A DNA stretch of 64,000 nt from Candidatus Zhuqueibacterota bacterium (GTDB lineage Bacteria; Zhuqueibacterota; Zhuqueibacteria; Residuimicrobiales; Oceaniaggregativiventaceae): assembly GCA_014728115.1 (NCBI GenBank), contig WJME01000272.1:1-64000 (forward strand), written 5' to 3'. This document shows positions 36,818 through 46,497 of this stretch, piece after piece (the first letter of the stretch is position 1; each line of letters starts with the position of its first letter). Made by a program: the position numbers and the translations under genes. A model generated the notes under the pieces. It ran no database searches, was not told the origin of the DNA, and saw only the letters and a list, made by a program, of their open reading frames with translations.

Positions 36818-37257
36818 AGCAGCTCCGGTTTGTCGGAAAGGATTCAGGTCATTGTGTGTCAGAAAAGATCATGGTGCAGGAAAACTAGACAAATTTTCCT
36901 GATGTTTGATTGTACTGCGATCTATAACCGTTAAAAGATCGGAATTTCAAATTGAAATTATCAGACTTGCAGATTTGGTTGTTCATTCTATTAAAATATA
37001 AAACAGATCCCCCAGTCGCAAGGAAAAAACACCTCCGATCGACATAAAGCACCCCGGTATCACACAGACAGGGAACCGGGTTGTTTTCTTATATACATGA
37101 TCCGGCCATCGGTCCTGGTTGTTTTTTTTCAGCTCAATCCGTTTTATCTTGTTTTGCGATTGAATGACTTGCAATTGACAACGAAAATGTGGAATTTAGA
37201 GGATCGAACCCTGATCTCGGGTTTTTGAACAAGCAAATCATCAAAAGGATTCAAATC
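36818..37257. other. Divergent intergenic region
   Basis: About 440 bp between divergent genes. It carries no gene or recognisable remnant. A short palindrome, AATTTCAAATTGAAATT, lies near 36943-36959 and could be an operator for either gene; promoters for both genes should be here. Confidence 0.4.
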
Positions 37258-39144
37258 ATGAACGGTTTCAACACCCTTGTCCAGCTCGCTTGCATCTCGC
37301 TGATGATTTCCACATCCCACGCTGCCGATATTCGCAGATCTTACATTCCAGATACCCGCAACATCCAAACCGGACTCGTCATCCCTGACCTGAGCTATAG
37401 CGATCAGCCCTACATCGTCAAAACCGATGACAACGCCTGGCTGTGCTGCCTGACCACAGGTGCAGGGCATGAGGGCCAATCAGGCCAGATCGTCATCACC
37501 CAGCGCAGTCTGGACCAGGGCAAAACATGGCAGGACAGGGTTCAGCTGGAACCGCCAGACGGTCCAGAAGCCTCTTATGCGGTGATGCTCAAGGTTCCCT
37601 CGGGCCGGATCTATATTTTTTACAATCATAACACAGACGACATTCGCCGTATCAAAGCAGATAATCCACCGTATAAGGACGGATGGTGCAGACGGGTGGA
37701 TTCCATGGGCTATTTTGTGTTCAAATACAGCGATGATCACGGCAAATCCTGGTCAGAGCAGCGCACCCCCATACCGGTGCGCGAATTCGAGATCGATCGG
37801 GAAAATGCGTATGGGGGTGATATCCGCTTTTTTTGGAATGTCGGCAAGCCCTTCATTCTGGACAGTAGAGGCTATGTCTCATTACACAAGGTTGGCGGAT
37901 TTGGAGAGGGATTTTTTACGAGCAATGAGGGCGTGCTGTTGATGAGCGATAATATCCTGACCGAAATTGATCCCCAAAAGATCCGCTGGCAGACCCTGCC
38001 GGATGGCGATATTGGCCTCCGTACCCCTCCCGGCGGGGGTCCCATCTCTGCAGAACAGAGTTATTCCGTTCTAAGCGACGGATCGATCTATTGCGTATAC
38101 CGCAGCATCGACGGCCACCCGGTCTTTACCTACAGCCGTGATGGCGGGCATACCTGGGACCCGCCGCAATACAAACGCTATGCCAATGGCCGGCTCATGA
38201 AACACCCGCGGGCCGCCAATTTTGCCTGGCGCTGTGAGAACGGCAAATTCTTGTACTGGTTTCATAACCATGGTGGCCGTTTCATCCGTGAACATCCCAA
38301 CCGGCGCAGCATGGCTTATCAGGACCGCAACCCGGCATGGATCTGCGGCGGCATCGAAACGGATTCACCAAAGGGCAAAATCATAAAGTGGACGCAACCG
38401 GAAATTTTGCTCTATGACGACGATCCCTATATCCGCATGAGCTATCCCGATCTGGTGCAGGAGGACGGCAACATTTTCATCACCGAGACACAAAAAGATA
38501 TTGCAAGGGTGCATCACCTCGACAACGAATTGCTCGAAACCCTGTGGAACCAGTTCGAATTGAATGAGGTCACCCAAAAAGGCCTGGTGTTGTCGGAATC
38601 AAAAGAGGTGCCTAAAATCCTCGGGATGCCGAAGATGCCGCCATTCGTGGTTCAAAGTTCAGAGCGCAAGGATCACGGATCCAAAGATCTGCGTGCCGGA
38701 TTTTCAATCGATATCTGGTTCAAGCTGGAATCTCTGGAACCGGGTCAAATATTGCTCGACAATCGTACGCCGTATGGCAAAGGATTCGCTTTGCAAACCA
38801 CAGCAAAAGGGTCCATTGAATTGGTTCTGAGCGATGGCCGCACAGAGAGCAGATGGGACTGTGATCCGGGACTGATCCGGGAAAACATGCGGCACCACTT
38901 TGTCGCCACGGTGGATGGTGGTCCCAAGATCATCACATTTGTCGTCGATGGTCTCTTGTGTGATGGTGATGAATATCGCCAGTTTGGCTGGGGGCGGTTC
39001 AATCCCCATTTCAGGGGTCCGACCGGCAGTACAAAGCTGCGCATCGCGCCAGATCTGAACGGTGAAATCACATCGGTTCGAATCTACAGCCGGGCCTTGC
39101 TGACAACAGAAGCAATTGGCAACTATAACGCCGGCAGAAAATGA
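37258..39144 (+). CDS. Secreted sialidase-fold (BNR repeat) protein with LamG-like domain
   Basis: About 628 residues from the ATG at 37258 (ribosome site AAAAGGATT), opening with a signal peptide (LVQLACISLMISTSHAA). Residues about 30-440 form a six-bladed propeller with Asp-box-like repeats: S-L-D-Q-G-K-T-W, SDDHGKSWSEQ and S-R-D-G-G-H-T-W-D-P, as in exo-sialidases and related hydrolases. The last 180 residues are a concanavalin/LamG-like sandwich (FSIDIWFKLESLEPGQILLD, then RHHFVATVDGG and ITSVRIYSRALL). An arginine triad of true sialidases was not confirmed, so the substrate could be another sugar. It faces a sulfatase on the opposite strand. Confidence 0.87.
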   Translation: MNGFNTLVQLACISLMISTSHAADIRRSYIPDTRNIQTGLVIPDLSYSDQPYIVKTDDNAWLCCLTTGAGHEGQSGQIVITQRSLDQGKTWQDRVQLEPPDGPEASYAVMLKVPSGRIYIFYNHNTDDIRRIKADNPPYKDGWCRRVDSMGYFVFKYSDDHGKSWSEQRTPIPVREFEIDRENAYGGDIRFFWNVGKPFILDSRGYVSLHKVGGFGEGFFTSNEGVLLMSDNILTEIDPQKIRWQTLPDGDIGLRTPPGGGPISAEQSYSVLSDGSIYCVYRSIDGHPVFTYSRDGGHTWDPPQYKRYANGRLMKHPRAANFAWRCENGKFLYWFHNHGGRFIREHPNRRSMAYQDRNPAWICGGIETDSPKGKIIKWTQPEILLYDDDPYIRMSYPDLVQEDGNIFITETQKDIARVHHLDNELLETLWNQFELNEVTQKGLVLSESKEVPKILGMPKMPPFVVQSSERKDHGSKDLRAGFSIDIWFKLESLEPGQILLDNRTPYGKGFALQTTAKGSIELVLSDGRTESRWDCDPGLIRENMRHHFVATVDGGPKIITFVVDGLLCDGDEYRQFGWGRFNPHFRGPTGSTKLRIAPDLNGEITSVRIYSRALLTTEAIGNYNAGRK

Positions 39145-39177
39145 TCTTTTGAGAAATCACTCAGCACTCCGAAAGAA

Positions 39178-40662
39178 TCAAGTCTCTGATGTCACTTTAC
39201 CGGGTTTGCGGATATTTTCTCCTCTGATGCGATAGAACGTTCTGGCTTCGAAAAAGTCCTTGCCTTTGACCACCTTTTTCTCGGCATCGCCGATATCACG
39301 GCGGGCATGTTCCGCCAGCATCAGCAAGCGCTCGACCACCTCGGGATGATTGCCAGAAACATCCGTCGTTTCGCCCGGATCGGCATGCAGATCGTAAAGT
39401 GCGAGTCCGATTTCTTTCCATACACTCGGCCCAGGCATGCCCCCTGTGCCGCCTTTGTGAAAACCAAAATAGGTATGAGGTAAATGTAGTTTCCATTTCC
39501 CGCTTCTGACCGCTTCCAGTTTCCAGACATTGTAATAGTAGAATGCTTCATGGGGACTTTTCGCGCCCTGGCCATTCATGATCAACGGTCGGATATCTTT
39601 GCCATCGATGGTGTGTTCAGGCAGAGGTGCTTCGACCAGATGGGCAAAGGTGGGCAACAGATCCATGGCTGTGGCCATTTCATTGCACACCTCGCCTGCA
39701 GGGATGGTGTCAGGCCAGCGCATAATACAGGGAACGCGTTGTCCCCCATCGAATGTGGTGGTTTTGCCTTCACGCAACGGCCCTGCTGACCCTGCGTGAT
39801 CGCCATAGCTCAGCCAGGGACCATTGTCCGAGATAAAGACGAGAAAGGTATTGTGATCGAGTCCTTCTTTTTTCAGGATATCGAGGATTTGTCCCACAGA
39901 CCAATCGATCTCCATGATCACATCGCCATAGAGTCCTTGCTCTGATTTGCCTTTGAATTTTTCAGATACGAACAAGGGCACATGCGGCATGCTGTGCGGC
40001 AGGTAGACAAAGAACGGTTCCTCTTTGTGTTTTTTGATAAACTCGAGGGTCCGTTCGGTATACCAGGTAGTGAGTTGAGATTGATCCGGATTGAGGTCGA
40101 TGATGTCCTCACCTTCGATCAAAGGCAGATCCGGAAAGAAATCGGGTTTTGTGGGATGGTTGGGCCACATGTCATTGGAATAAGGCAATCCAAAGTATTC
40201 ATCGAATCCATGGCGGGTGGGTAAAAATTGGGGATGATGGCCCAGATGCCACTTGCCAAAGCAGGCAGTTGCATAGCCTTTGGATTTCAAGAGTTCTGCC
40301 AGTGTGGTTTCCTCGCTGCTGATGCCGATCTCTGACCAAGGGTGCAAGACCTCGGGCAATCCGATACGCTGGGAATAGCACCCGGTCATGAGGGCGGCCC
40401 GCGAGGGAGAGCATACCGACGACGCCACATAAAAATCTGTAAACCGCATGCCCTCGGCTGCCATGCGGTCCAGATTCGGGGTTTTGAATCCCTGCGCTCC
40501 ATAGCATCCTACATCGCCATAACCCTGGTCATCGCAGAGGATGACGATAAAGTTGGGGGATTCTGACTTTAGTTTTTGTCTGCAGCCAAAAGGCAGGCTG
40601 AATAAAGCCCCGGCAGCACCTGTGAGTCTGAGAAAATTGCGACGCGTCAATGACATATTCAT
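39178..40662 (-). CDS. Exported sulfatase (arylsulfatase A-like)
   Basis: About 494 residues. A Tat signal (SLTRRNFLRLTGAAGALFSL) with a lipobox-like P-F-G-C precedes a type I sulfatase core. The core has FIVILCDDQGYGDVGCYG (metal Asp pair), the formylglycine precursor C84 in S-V-C-S-P-S-R-A, CFGKWHLGH, and FISDNGPWLSYGDH. The C-terminal subdomain includes L-Y-D-L-H-A-D-P-G-E-T. It hydrolyses sulfate esters of glycans outside the cytoplasm. ATG at 40662 (AGGA at 5 bp) is preferred over 40695. Its end faces the sialidase-fold gene, and an NHL-protein pair lies upstream on the same strand. Confidence 0.95.
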   Translation of the reverse strand: MNMSLTRRNFLRLTGAAGALFSLPFGCRQKLKSESPNFIVILCDDQGYGDVGCYGAQGFKTPNLDRMAAEGMRFTDFYVASSVCSPSRAALMTGCYSQRIGLPEVLHPWSEIGISSEETTLAELLKSKGYATACFGKWHLGHHPQFLPTRHGFDEYFGLPYSNDMWPNHPTKPDFFPDLPLIEGEDIIDLNPDQSQLTTWYTERTLEFIKKHKEEPFFVYLPHSMPHVPLFVSEKFKGKSEQGLYGDVIMEIDWSVGQILDILKKEGLDHNTFLVFISDNGPWLSYGDHAGSAGPLREGKTTTFDGGQRVPCIMRWPDTIPAGEVCNEMATAMDLLPTFAHLVEAPLPEHTIDGKDIRPLIMNGQGAKSPHEAFYYYNVWKLEAVRSGKWKLHLPHTYFGFHKGGTGGMPGPSVWKEIGLALYDLHADPGETTDVSGNHPEVVERLLMLAEHARRDIGDAEKKVVKGKDFFEARTFYRIRGENIRKPGKVTSET

Positions 40663-40815
40663 CACCATCCTGATATTCGTTACATGACGATACACACCTC
40701 TAGAAAAAGTAAAGCAAAAATTGGCAGGAATTCAAGCAGAATCCTTTTGCAATCATCTAACAATGTTATTCCAGATCGAATCTAACTATCCGATTCCCGG
40801 GATTGGATCTTAGCA

Positions 40816-42096
40816 TCACTCTGCCGTTTTTTCCTGTAATATCTCGACACCGACCTTTCTTTCACCATGATAAAGAACATGAATTTGCCCCATGCGATCG
40901 ATGACGATTCTATCTGCCTGGTGATCCTTGTGAGACAATCGCAGGTTAGCCACAAAATCACCATTGTTGTTGTATTTGACGATATCGACGCGTTTGCCGT
41001 TCGCATCGGTGATCTCTTGAAAGGTTCCATCCAGGTTTGCCTCTCCTTTTACGACCAGGTAGACATTGCCCCAGTTGTCGCTGGCAATATCCCGGAAATG
41101 AATGGGTCCATCCGGCGGATCAGCATGGGCAAAATCCAGCAGAAAATGACCATCTGAGGTAAGTTTTTGACACGGGCCGTAATAACTGACCACAAACAGA
41201 TCATCATTGGCATCGAGGGTCAGCCCGTATGGAAAATTGAATTCTCCCGGGAACACACCCTTTTTACCGATGGTCTGTACAAACTTGCCGGAATGTTCAA
41301 ATACGCTCACGCGGGGATTGTCGATTTCACCGATATAGAGCCGCTCTTTTGAATCGAACGCCATACCGCGAGTATCCATGACACGACCTGGTGCTGTGCC
41401 CTTTTGAGCAAAGGCATAGCGAAACACCCCATTGGGCGAAAAGACCTGGATGCGTGGCGTGCCGGTGTTGGTATCGCTGACAAAAATATTGCCGTGGACA
41501 TCGACAGCAACATTGAGCAGTCCCTGCATGGCTGCATCCACATCGCCGACAGAATAGCCGAGCCTGGTGATCAATTCACCCTGCGGTGAAAAGCGGTACA
41601 ACGAACCCGCCGCGATGAGAATATTGCCTGTGGCTTCGACCGCGATATCCTGAGGCTCTTTGAGATAACGGATCGCATCGACAGGCTCTCCCCATTCGGC
41701 GATGGTTTCATACTGTGGCTGCTTGCCATCAAACAACACAGTGGCCTGCAGGTAGCGATTGGAAGCATTGGTCACCTCAACGGTGATATGTATTTCAGGC
41801 GATCCGGGGGCTTTAACAGGAGCCCGATACAAACCAGATTGATCGATGGTGCCGGCCGTTTCGTTGCCCCCGGGGATGCCGTTGACAAACCAGACTGTCT
41901 TGTTGGTAGCATAGGCGGCCGTCAGTCTGGCTGGATGTTTGACCACAAAAAACTGCTGTTCTGCACCGGGGTCCAGTCGCACGAGTGTGGGTTTGATGCG
42001 TGCGCGGTGCATACCTTCGGGGGGATTACTGTATGCAATGGGCAGATTTATAAAAAAGATGAATATGATCGTCAACAGAGTCAGAGGATTCTTCAT
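40816..42096 (-). CDS. Secreted NHL-repeat protein with N-terminal Ig-like domain, copy 2
   Basis: About 426 residues with a signal peptide. The first domain (about 25-135) has the 'V-x-W-F-V-N-G-I-P-G-G-N' and 'G-T-I-D-Q-S-G-L-Y-R-A-P' pattern of bacterial Ig-like modules. It is followed by a six-bladed NHL propeller, for instance LLNVAVDVHGNIFVSDTN, RIQVFSPNGVFRYAF, GMAFDSKERLYIGEIDNPR and PYGLTLDANDDLFVVSYYG. NHL propellers bind ligands or proteins; there is no catalytic motif. ATG at 42096 follows AGGAG. It is the tandem paralogue of the gene upstream, 48 bp away. Confidence 0.87.
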   Translation of the reverse strand: MKNPLTLLTIIFIFFINLPIAYSNPPEGMHRARIKPTLVRLDPGAEQQFFVVKHPARLTAAYATNKTVWFVNGIPGGNETAGTIDQSGLYRAPVKAPGSPEIHITVEVTNASNRYLQATVLFDGKQPQYETIAEWGEPVDAIRYLKEPQDIAVEATGNILIAAGSLYRFSPQGELITRLGYSVGDVDAAMQGLLNVAVDVHGNIFVSDTNTGTPRIQVFSPNGVFRYAFAQKGTAPGRVMDTRGMAFDSKERLYIGEIDNPRVSVFEHSGKFVQTIGKKGVFPGEFNFPYGLTLDANDDLFVVSYYGPCQKLTSDGHFLLDFAHADPPDGPIHFRDIASDNWGNVYLVVKGEANLDGTFQEITDANGKRVDIVKYNNNGDFVANLRLSHKDHQADRIVIDRMGQIHVLYHGERKVGVEILQEKTAE

Positions 42097-42144
42097 GATC
42101 GTGTGCTCCTTTTTCACAGCTCTCGACAGGGTGGTAATCCCTTG

Positions 42145-43410
42145 CTATAACGGTTTAAAGATTTCAAACCCCATGGTTTCGCCGCTGCGATAGATAAAAT
42201 AGAGCCAGTCCTTTTCATCCACATAGATCCAGTTCTCAGCATGAGCTTTGACGGCCAGCGACAGGGCGCCAATAAAGTCGCCATTATTGTTGAATTTTTC
42301 CATACTCACCACTTTGCCGGTGGTAACCTCTACCTCACCGCCATACCCTCTGGAGCCCCGCACCATCGCATAGACGTTTCCCCAGTGGTCGCCCGAGATG
42401 GAATGAATATAGACCGACCCTTCGGGCGGTTCCGAATCGAAAAACTGGAACAGAAAATGGCCATCAATATCGAACTTTTTCAGCACTCCATAATAACTGG
42501 AGGTAAACACATCGTCATTGGGATCGATATAGATGCCATGTGGTGCATTAAAGTCGGGCAGATACGGACCATCCTGGCCCCAACTCTTTATAAATTCGCC
42601 CTGGCGGGTATAGATATTGACGATCATATTATCGATATCGACGATGAGCACTCGATCCTGGCTGTCAAAGGCGATGCCATGCGAACGCAGGATCTCGCCG
42701 GGGTCTGTCCCTTTGGGACCAAATGTTCGCAGCAACTCTCCTTCATGGCTAAAGACCTGTACGCGGTTACCGAAATTTTTCTGATCGCTGATATAGATCT
42801 CGCCAAACCGGTCAACTGCCACCACACGGGGAAGGTATATTTGTCCGGGAGCTTGGCCAATCCCTTTTCCCAGGTCGCCGAGATATTTGCCGTCCGGTGT
42901 AAACCGCAAGACACGGCTGCCGTCATAATCGGCGATCAGCAGATTGCCTGCCTTGTCCATGGCGATGCAATGGGGATTGGTAAAGTGTTCTGAATCGTTC
43001 ACAGGTTCGGTATATTCGAACACCATCTCATAAAGCGGCTGATCAGGCGCCATCAAGACAGTGGCAAAGAGCCTGGTGTTTCTTACTCCGGTCGTCTGAC
43101 CCATGATATGGATTTCATGCGGCGAAGGGATCGTGGCCGGGGCTGTATAGACCCCCTGCTGATCGATCAATCCGTATTCTTTGCTGCCGCCCTGCACATC
43201 ATTGACAAACCATTTGACATCGGTTGCCAGTCTGGCAGCCTGTCCCGGTGTTGCCTTTTTGATCACCTTAAAGGTGGCTGTTTCTCCGGGATCCAGTTTG
43301 ACCAACGAGGGATGAATGGAAGCTCTGGCATGATTGGGAATTTCCTGTGCGTTCAGCAGGCAGGGAACAAGAAATAAAAAGGCAAAAAACCAATTTGCAC
43401 CCATGGACAT
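42145..43410 (-). CDS. Secreted NHL-repeat protein with N-terminal Ig-like domain, copy 1
   Basis: About 421 residues. The layout matches the downstream paralogue: signal peptide (ending L-L-N-A-Q), Ig-like domain (DVKWFVNDVQGGSKEYGLID and QGVYTAPATIPSPHEIHI), then NHL blades LLIADYDGSRVLRFTPDGKY, RVVAVDRFGEIYISDQKN, GIAFDSQDRVLIVDIDNM and HGIYIDPNDDVFTSSYYG. The two genes agree along their length and arose by duplication. The ATG at 43410 follows AAGGAG at 6 bp; the TTG two codons before is less likely. It is the first gene of a probable three-gene transcript ending in the sulfatase. Confidence 0.87.
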   Translation of the reverse strand: MSMGANWFFAFLFLVPCLLNAQEIPNHARASIHPSLVKLDPGETATFKVIKKATPGQAARLATDVKWFVNDVQGGSKEYGLIDQQGVYTAPATIPSPHEIHIMGQTTGVRNTRLFATVLMAPDQPLYEMVFEYTEPVNDSEHFTNPHCIAMDKAGNLLIADYDGSRVLRFTPDGKYLGDLGKGIGQAPGQIYLPRVVAVDRFGEIYISDQKNFGNRVQVFSHEGELLRTFGPKGTDPGEILRSHGIAFDSQDRVLIVDIDNMIVNIYTRQGEFIKSWGQDGPYLPDFNAPHGIYIDPNDDVFTSSYYGVLKKFDIDGHFLFQFFDSEPPEGSVYIHSISGDHWGNVYAMVRGSRGYGGEVEVTTGKVVSMEKFNNNGDFIGALSLAVKAHAENWIYVDEKDWLYFIYRSGETMGFEIFKPL

Positions 43411-43541
43411 CCGCAACTCCTTGACGGTTTTTCAATTTGATAGCTGGTGGTTGATATTTAATAAAATAATTACTATGCGTAATCGCAATGCAATTATTTT
43501 TAATTTAATGAACAAGGCTAAAAACGCGGGCAAGTAAAAGC

Positions 43542-43557
43542 TTGGGGTCGGACCTCA
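43542..43557. repeat. GGGGTCGGACCTCA repeat, single copy
   Basis: TTGGGGTCGGACCTCA matches the arms of the inverted pair at 58120 and 58348. It lies between the NHL genes and the dehydrogenase remnant. A weaker inverted partner (AGTCTGACCCCGA) is near 44789-44801, on the far side of the next gene. Confidence 0.55.
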
Positions 43558-43604
43558 AAAGAGTCCATATAAATCTGGACAGCTGTTACAGATGCTGACA
43601 ACCA

Positions 43605-43805
43605 AACTCTCCGGCGATAAGAGTCATCTGTGCATTGTCCACGGAAAAACCGAAGGATCTCGAACACATCAAAGAGCCAGTCGAAGCAGGGTACATCCAG
43701 TCGACGATTGACAAAACCTTTACGCTGGAACAGGCAGCCCAAGCCCATGTCTATGTCGAGGAGGGGCAGAAAAAGGGACATGTGGTCATAAAGATGAATG
43801 ATTGA
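43605..43805 (+). pseudogene. C-terminal remnant of a zinc-type dehydrogenase/quinone reductase
   Basis: The frame ending in TGA at 43803-43805 reads RVICALSTEKPKDLEHIK, then ...A-G-Y-I-Q-S-T-I-D-K-T-F, then LEQAAQAHVYVEEGQKKGHV and a final V-I-K-M. This is the characteristic end of medium-chain dehydrogenase/quinone oxidoreductases (typically ...L-I-E-A-G-K-I-K-P-V-I-D-R-T-Y-P-L-E-Q-x-A-E-A-H-x-Y-V-x-x-G-x-K-x-G-N-V-V-I). The cofactor domain and N-terminus are gone, and no start or ribosome site is present. The remnant lies immediately beside the GGGGTCGGACCTCA repeat. Confidence 0.75.
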
Positions 43806-44112
43806 TGGGTAACAATGAATACTCGAATCGATTTTTCAAAAACAGGCCAAATGCTCTGGCACGGACCAAGGCAGTGTATTGAGCGGCGCGTTTTGTATTT
43901 AATCAGCCATGCTGACAGGGGTTCCAATAGATAACATCACTCGTCTCTCATGGGCCAATTTCTGATATTGAAAAGTTGCCCCAAGCGGGCATTCCTCTAG
44001 AATACGATAAAATCAGCGCATATCGCGTTGTGATTTATACGAATCTTTTCTTTACGAATTCTGAGATTAATCTGCGCTCCCAATGCACAGCCTAAACCTT
44101 TGGGTCTGCACC

Positions 44113-44568
44113 CTACCTTCTTCTGCCTCTTCCCTGACCGGGACCCATGCGTTTGCCCGCCCAGACCGGAATGCCATTCGCGTTTCTGATCGTGAAGGTT
44201 TGATCGTCGGTTTTGATTTCCCTGCAGAGAATCAAATCTTTTTGTTGATACACCACTTTGGATCCGGTAACCGTAATCTTTTGATCCGTTTTAAAAGCGA
44301 TATCTTCCTGATCCAGAAACCAGTCCGGTGCGAGATAAACCTCTGCCTTTTGCGCTTCCAGGGCAACGATTAGGAGGGTTCCGGGAAAGCGGCCATATCC
44401 TGATTGTGCTTTTTTAATGTGTTCAATTTTACCATCAATGGTCACCCCATTCGCGGGGTCATACAGTCTGGTCAGGCTGTTTTGGTTCAACCCCCTGCCG
44501 GGTTGGGCGACAAGCTCGAAGGCTATAAACATAATCATAATCGCTTGTAGCCAATAATACTTTATCAT
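44113..44568 (-). CDS. Small exported protein with OB-like fold, unknown
   Basis: About 151 residues from ATG at 44568, which follows a perfect AGGAGG; the longer reading from 44658 is unlikely. A signal peptide (IMIMFIAFELVAQ) is followed by a beta-rich part with TRLYDPANGVTIDGKIEHI, VYLAPDWFLDQEDIAF, ITVTGSKVVYQQKDLILCRE and IRNANGIPVWAG. The end is Gly/Arg-rich (GPGQGRGRRR). I know similar small periplasmic proteins ending W-A-G-x-x-R-x, but their function is unknown; they look like OB-fold ligand-binding proteins. It stands alone, between the repeat pieces and the next gene. Confidence 0.75.
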   Translation of the reverse strand: MIKYYWLQAIMIMFIAFELVAQPGRGLNQNSLTRLYDPANGVTIDGKIEHIKKAQSGYGRFPGTLLIVALEAQKAEVYLAPDWFLDQEDIAFKTDQKITVTGSKVVYQQKDLILCREIKTDDQTFTIRNANGIPVWAGKRMGPGQGRGRRR

Positions 44569-44830
44569 GACAATCCTCCTAAAAATGTGTGTTGTAAATA
44601 TATTATGGTTGAATAAAACTCCAATGAATTTTATTTCACAAATGACCAGCGAGATCAAAGTGCCAAGACAAATGAGAATTCTGTGATGAACCTGATCCTT
44701 GTCTACCAGACAAAGAGTAAAGTAAATCAGGTTTACAGCATAAAAAAATGGGCAAATTAATTAAACTTTTTAAAACCAATCATCTCTAGAGTCTGACCCC
44801 GATTGCTAGCACACAATATATATCTATTCC

Positions 44831-46306
44831 CTATCTGAACTGAAAGCCAAATAACTGTGCATTGACCAGCTTGAACTGAATCTTTACAGCCTTTTCATCG
44901 ATATCGTCCAAGTTTGCATTCTCGAATACAACGGGAATTTCAATATGATCCTTACCGGATATCATTGTGTAAAAACCCGGTAAAGGTTCTCCTTTTTGAT
45001 TAAAAATAGTTATTTCTATAGAACCGAATCGGGCATTACCATTTACAAATAGTTGTGATCCATTAAACCGCAGAGGCTTTGTCATGATACTCCCGCCGTC
45101 ATAACTCGCCTGGAGGGAAACAAATCTTCCCCGCTTGATTTTCGCCAACCCAATAGCGCCATAAAAAGGTCCGGTATCTTTGCCCTTGTAAGGGGAATGC
45201 CGGTAGGTTCGACCGCTGTAATAAAACCAATGTTCATCACCCACCGATACCGGAGCGAGATTGCCCAGGGATATATTGAACCGGTCCCAGGTGCCAATGT
45301 CCCCTTGAGGAATAAAAGGCTCCCGTGGCTCTACACGGCTAAAATCCATACCATTCCGACTCACCGCAAGTTGAATATCCAAATTGCCCTGATCGGGCAA
45401 TCCATAAAACATTTGAACACACCCGATATACAAATCACCGTATGGAAAGACCGACATGGAATATATTTCCGTGCCTTCCGGGTCCCTGGCGTCGGCAGCC
45501 AAAACAAGTTCTTCTTTTGTCCAGTTCTCAAAGTCACGGCTTTCAATTCTGGTTACAGCTCTTCCCCAGCCGTATTTTTTCCAGCGATCTTTGGTTTTCT
45601 CCGTTGTAAGCTTGTTCCGGCCAAACAATACGAATCTGTCCACCCTTTCATCCCAAAAAAACCGGCTGATGTCAAAGATTTCATAACTGGCGAAATTCTT
45701 TTCCAGGGTCCAGTGAATACCATCCGGACTCACTGCGGTCCCCAATCCCCGGCGCTGTCCACGGTGATAAGGGGCCTCGTGTTCCCCGTGATAGTCACGC
45801 TGGATACTCACAAACCCGGCTTTATAGCGTCTATTGGGATCAGGATCCTTAGGGTCTTTGACAACCCCGCAAAACTCATAAAAGTGTCCAAAATTGCCCC
45901 GCTCGATCACAAGGTTGGTATTTTGCCCATCCCGGACCACGATACCGAGTTCAGGTTTTTTCCAATGGACTCCGTCATGGCTTGTGGCATAGCCCACATC
46001 CCCGGAGCTGTAATACCACATTTTATACAGCTCATCCTCATGATCAAGCATAACGGTCCCAAAAAGCAGGACAATATTGCCTTCCCAGGGTTTATCGGGC
46101 TGAACTATAGGACCACCCGGATGTTTTTCAACCTGATTGATTTGCCGGATAATGTTTTCTGTTTGTTCGACAAGATCATTATCAAGAAATAATTGTTCTT
46201 GCTGACCGATATGAATATACTTGGATAATTCCGTTCCGGTAAGACTGTGCGGAACAAAACATGCCAGTAAAACCATCAATGCACTATTCATCCGTTTGTT
46301 CATCAT
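44831..46306 (-). CDS. Secreted GH32/43-like five-bladed propeller protein
   Basis: 491 residues with a signal peptide (about 1-24). The propeller is of the glycosyl-hydrolase clan J/F type. Successive blades contain LYKMWYYSSGDVGYATSHDG, RYKAGFVSIQ, LGTAVSPDGIHWTLEKN and DRFVLFGRNK, then LAVSRNGMDFSRVEPREP and EHWFYYSGRTYRHS. The S-x-D-G-x-x-W signature of each blade is clear. The catalytic Asp/Glu triad of GH32/43 could not be placed with certainty, so it may be a binding protein or a phosphorylase/hydrolase of unknown class. The last 110 residues form a beta-sandwich. The start follows AGAAGGACC. Confidence 0.82.
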   Translation of the reverse strand: MMNKRMNSALMVLLACFVPHSLTGTELSKYIHIGQQEQLFLDNDLVEQTENIIRQINQVEKHPGGPIVQPDKPWEGNIVLLFGTVMLDHEDELYKMWYYSSGDVGYATSHDGVHWKKPELGIVVRDGQNTNLVIERGNFGHFYEFCGVVKDPKDPDPNRRYKAGFVSIQRDYHGEHEAPYHRGQRRGLGTAVSPDGIHWTLEKNFASYEIFDISRFFWDERVDRFVLFGRNKLTTEKTKDRWKKYGWGRAVTRIESRDFENWTKEELVLAADARDPEGTEIYSMSVFPYGDLYIGCVQMFYGLPDQGNLDIQLAVSRNGMDFSRVEPREPFIPQGDIGTWDRFNISLGNLAPVSVGDEHWFYYSGRTYRHSPYKGKDTGPFYGAIGLAKIKRGRFVSLQASYDGGSIMTKPLRFNGSQLFVNGNARFGSIEITIFNQKGEPLPGFYTMISGKDHIEIPVVFENANLDDIDEKAVKIQFKLVNAQLFGFQFR

Positions 46307-46497
46307 GGTCCTTCTTGAATTCTAAGGGAATTGAAATCCTGCTTTAAAATAGCCAAAGCTGAATATAAATGCAATGAATTTAATCTCATAATCGCTTTGC
46401 TGATCCAATCAAAAAGGCGAGAGGATTTTACTTGGGTTTGATTATTTTTTTTCACATTATAACAAAAGAACCATGATCATCAAATAACGAGTTTGCA

